A stretch of 7,242 nt of DNA from positions 1 through 7,242 of the forward strand of contig DASCPP010000020.1 of NCBI GenBank assembly GCA_036012565.1, written 5' to 3'. Shown in pieces: positions 5,839 to 7,242 of the stretch. The position numbers and the translations under genes were made by a program. Under the pieces are notes generated by a model. The model was not told the origin of the DNA. It worked only from the letters and a program-made list of their open reading frames with translations, and searched no databases. Numbering within the stretch: the first letter of the stretch is position 1; every line of letters starts with the position of its first letter. Origin of the DNA: DUAL01 sp036012565 (lineage in GTDB: Bacteria; Bacteroidota; Bacteroidia; Flavobacteriales; BACL11).

Positions 5839-7242
5839 TACCTACTTAGGACAACCACTTTTTTGAAGCGTTCGGTATTTCCATTTTCAGAGAAAACTTC
5901 CATCCAAACAATATATATTCCTGTATTTAATTGTAAGCCATCTTCTGATGTTCCATCCCAACTGTCATTCCCTTCATTTCCAATCATTTTATTGTTTAGG
6001 ATGTTTTTTGCCAATCTTCCTTCATCATCAAAAACCTTTATTGAAGCCATTAAATTATTTTCATTGAAATTCCAATTGATAGAGCAGATGTCTTTATAAC
6101 CATCATTATTTGGGGTAAATGATTTTGGTTCGATATTTATCTCTCCAATACTTTGTGTGATGAGCTGCTGAGAGTTTTTATAAGTAGGCGTTCCAAAGCC
6201 AACAGTACTTGCGGCTGAATGCCAGTCATTTCTATCAAAACTCAACCGTTCCAAACTTATACCATCTATACTTTCTAAAAGTGAGAAATGCATATCTTCA
6301 CTATAAGCAAAAGCATCTATTATTTGGTTTAAGGATTGATGTACTATACAAATTGTTCCTTCATCATTTGAAAAAGTAGGCATGCTTTCAACTTCAATAA
6401 AGCTGTAAGGGGTCTCACAATAATATTGCGACTTTACTTTTGCTGAATCTGTAGTTAAAACTAAATAAGATTTTGGAGCAAAAAGGGTAGCTTCTTCTGT
6501 AATCGTTTTTGGATTGTCTGTAGCAATTTGATTTCCAAACTCAAAAAAATTAGCAATATTTAATTTGGAAAGATCAAAAAATGAATTTGAATTATTGTAA
6601 AGCTCTACATAATCTACTCCATTCTCTTTTGGGTTAAAAAGCACTTCATTTATTATGATTTCCTTTTCAAGGACAGAATCAGGAATGCCAAAATTTAGTG
6701 TGTTTGAAAGTAAATTTCCAGAGCAATCAATTAAGTCGTTTGTCGATATTGTATAAGTAGTATTCTCTAAAAAGTTAAAATTGAATGACAAAATGGAAGC
6801 ATTAAAAAATGGGGAAATAGGGCTGCTTTTTATTGGAGCATTTCCATTAACATTAAAAGATGAATGAGCCCTTAAAATCAGACTGTCCAAATTTTTATTA
6901 AAATGAATTTGAACTTTATTACTGTCAACAATAAACGCTTTTGTAATTCTGAAATAAGCAGAATATACGCTTTGTCCAAAAACTGAATTTTGTTTTCCAG
7001 GTGTTCCCCCAATATTGGCAATTGATGCCCTCCAATTATTATTCCTTTCACAAAATAGGTTGGGGTTTACCTGCTCAATACTCCAGCCCCCTTCATTTTT
7101 ATTATCATCATTGTACCATTTATCCGTATAAGAAATTGTATTTATCACTTTTCCATTATTATCTTTTAAGTTCAAGTCTGCACCTCTATTTGTAAGAGAA
7201 ATAGATGAAAAACCAATTTTTGAAATATTGTTTGAAAAACTA
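5838..7242 (-). CDS. Lamin-tail-domain surface/secreted protein, C-terminal part (cut by right edge)
   Basis: The last 467 codons of a longer gene; the frame stays open to the right edge. A TTG at 7175 reads as a start only if the rest is ignored, but 22 further in-frame codons (including ISLTNRGADLNLKD) continue the same domain, so the true start is outside. Visible order, numbered from the edge: the end of a first lamin-tail domain (to about 85, closing with GGTPGKQNSV); an Ig-like Big_5/SbsA-type domain (about 95-185); a second lamin-tail domain starting IIINEVLFNPKENGVDYVEL (195-214) and closing GFGTPTYKNS; then a C-terminal module with FTPNNDGYKD, WDGTSEDG, LNTGIYIVWMEV and a final KKVVVLSR. 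That module resembles FlgD-like and gliding-associated C-terminal domains, some of which are type IX secretion signals. An exported, cell-surface or structural role is inferred; no enzymatic motif is visible. The stop overlaps the uvrC start. Confidence 0.85.
   Translation of the reverse strand, partial: SFSNNISKIGFSSISLTNRGADLNLKDNNGKVINTISYTDKWYNDDNKNEGGWSIEQVNPNLFCERNNNWRASIANIGGTPGKQNSVFGQSVYSAYFRITKAFIVDSNKVQIHFNKNLDSLILRAHSSFNVNGNAPIKSSPISPFFNASILSFNFNFLENTTYTISTNDLIDCSGNLLSNTLNFGIPDSVLEKEIIINEVLFNPKENGVDYVELYNNSNSFFDLSKLNIANFFEFGNQIATDNPKTITEEATLFAPKSYLVLTTDSAKVKSQYYCETPYSFIEVESMPTFSNDEGTICIVHQSLNQIIDAFAYSEDMHFSLLESIDGISLERLSFDRNDWHSAASTVGFGTPTYKNSQQLITQSIGEINIEPKSFTPNNDGYKDICSINWNFNENNLMASIKVFDDEGRLAKNILNNKMIGNEGNDSWDGTSEDGLQLNTGIYIVWMEVFSENGNTERFKKVVVLSR

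Noticed and set aside
5488..6099. Plus-strand open frames of 78 and 92 codons opposite uvrC and the lamin-tail gene
   Set aside because: They are rich in Phe, Ser and Ile with no family resemblance; both are antisense to well-supported coding sequence.
7001..7195. Plus-strand 64-codon open frame near the right edge
   Set aside because: It is antisense to the lamin-tail domain, and its Tyr/His/Leu-rich composition reflects the complement of Asn/Lys-rich codons.

Overview
The window looks like a core-genome segment from an AT-rich member of the Bacteroidota. Four things point there: lysS lacks a Shine-Dalgarno sequence and is preceded by a TAnnTTTG-type -7 element; an archaeal-type bifunctional phosphoglucose/phosphomannose isomerase lies next to lysS and gpsA; a large secreted lamin-tail-domain protein ends in a gliding/FlgD-like C-terminal module; and the protein sequences have the character of that phylum. 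I cannot place it below phylum from the sequence alone, though a marine or Cytophagia-like lineage would fit.

Layout from left to right. Positions 1-393 (minus) hold the N-terminal 131 codons of a PGI/PMI-family isomerase that runs off the left edge. A 103-bp divergent spacer (394-496) carries the probable lysS promoter. lysS (497-2026) and gpsA (2032-3027) run on the plus strand as a tight pair with a 5-bp gap; gpsA starts with TTG. A 27-bp convergent junction holding a 14-bp perfect palindrome separates them from a minus-strand block. In transcription order that block is a lamin-tail-domain surface or secreted protein (entering from the right edge, ending at 5838), uvrC (5838-4051, its start sharing one base with the preceding stop) and a class I SAM-dependent methyltransferase of unknown substrate (3993-3055).

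Roles. The left part is housekeeping: sugar-phosphate isomerisation, lysyl-tRNA charging, and glycerol-3-phosphate synthesis for membrane lipids. The right part joins nucleotide excision repair (UvrC, complete with both nuclease centres and four iron-sulfur-type cysteines) to a presumed exported multidomain protein in an overlapping arrangement. That pairing has no obvious functional logic. The methyltransferase resembles those found in polysaccharide biosynthesis loci, but no other such gene is visible here.

I saw no tRNA, rRNA, CRISPR array, insertion sequence or phage gene, and no clear sign of an undescribed system. The observations below are small-scale ones. No stretch over 300 bases lacks a gene.
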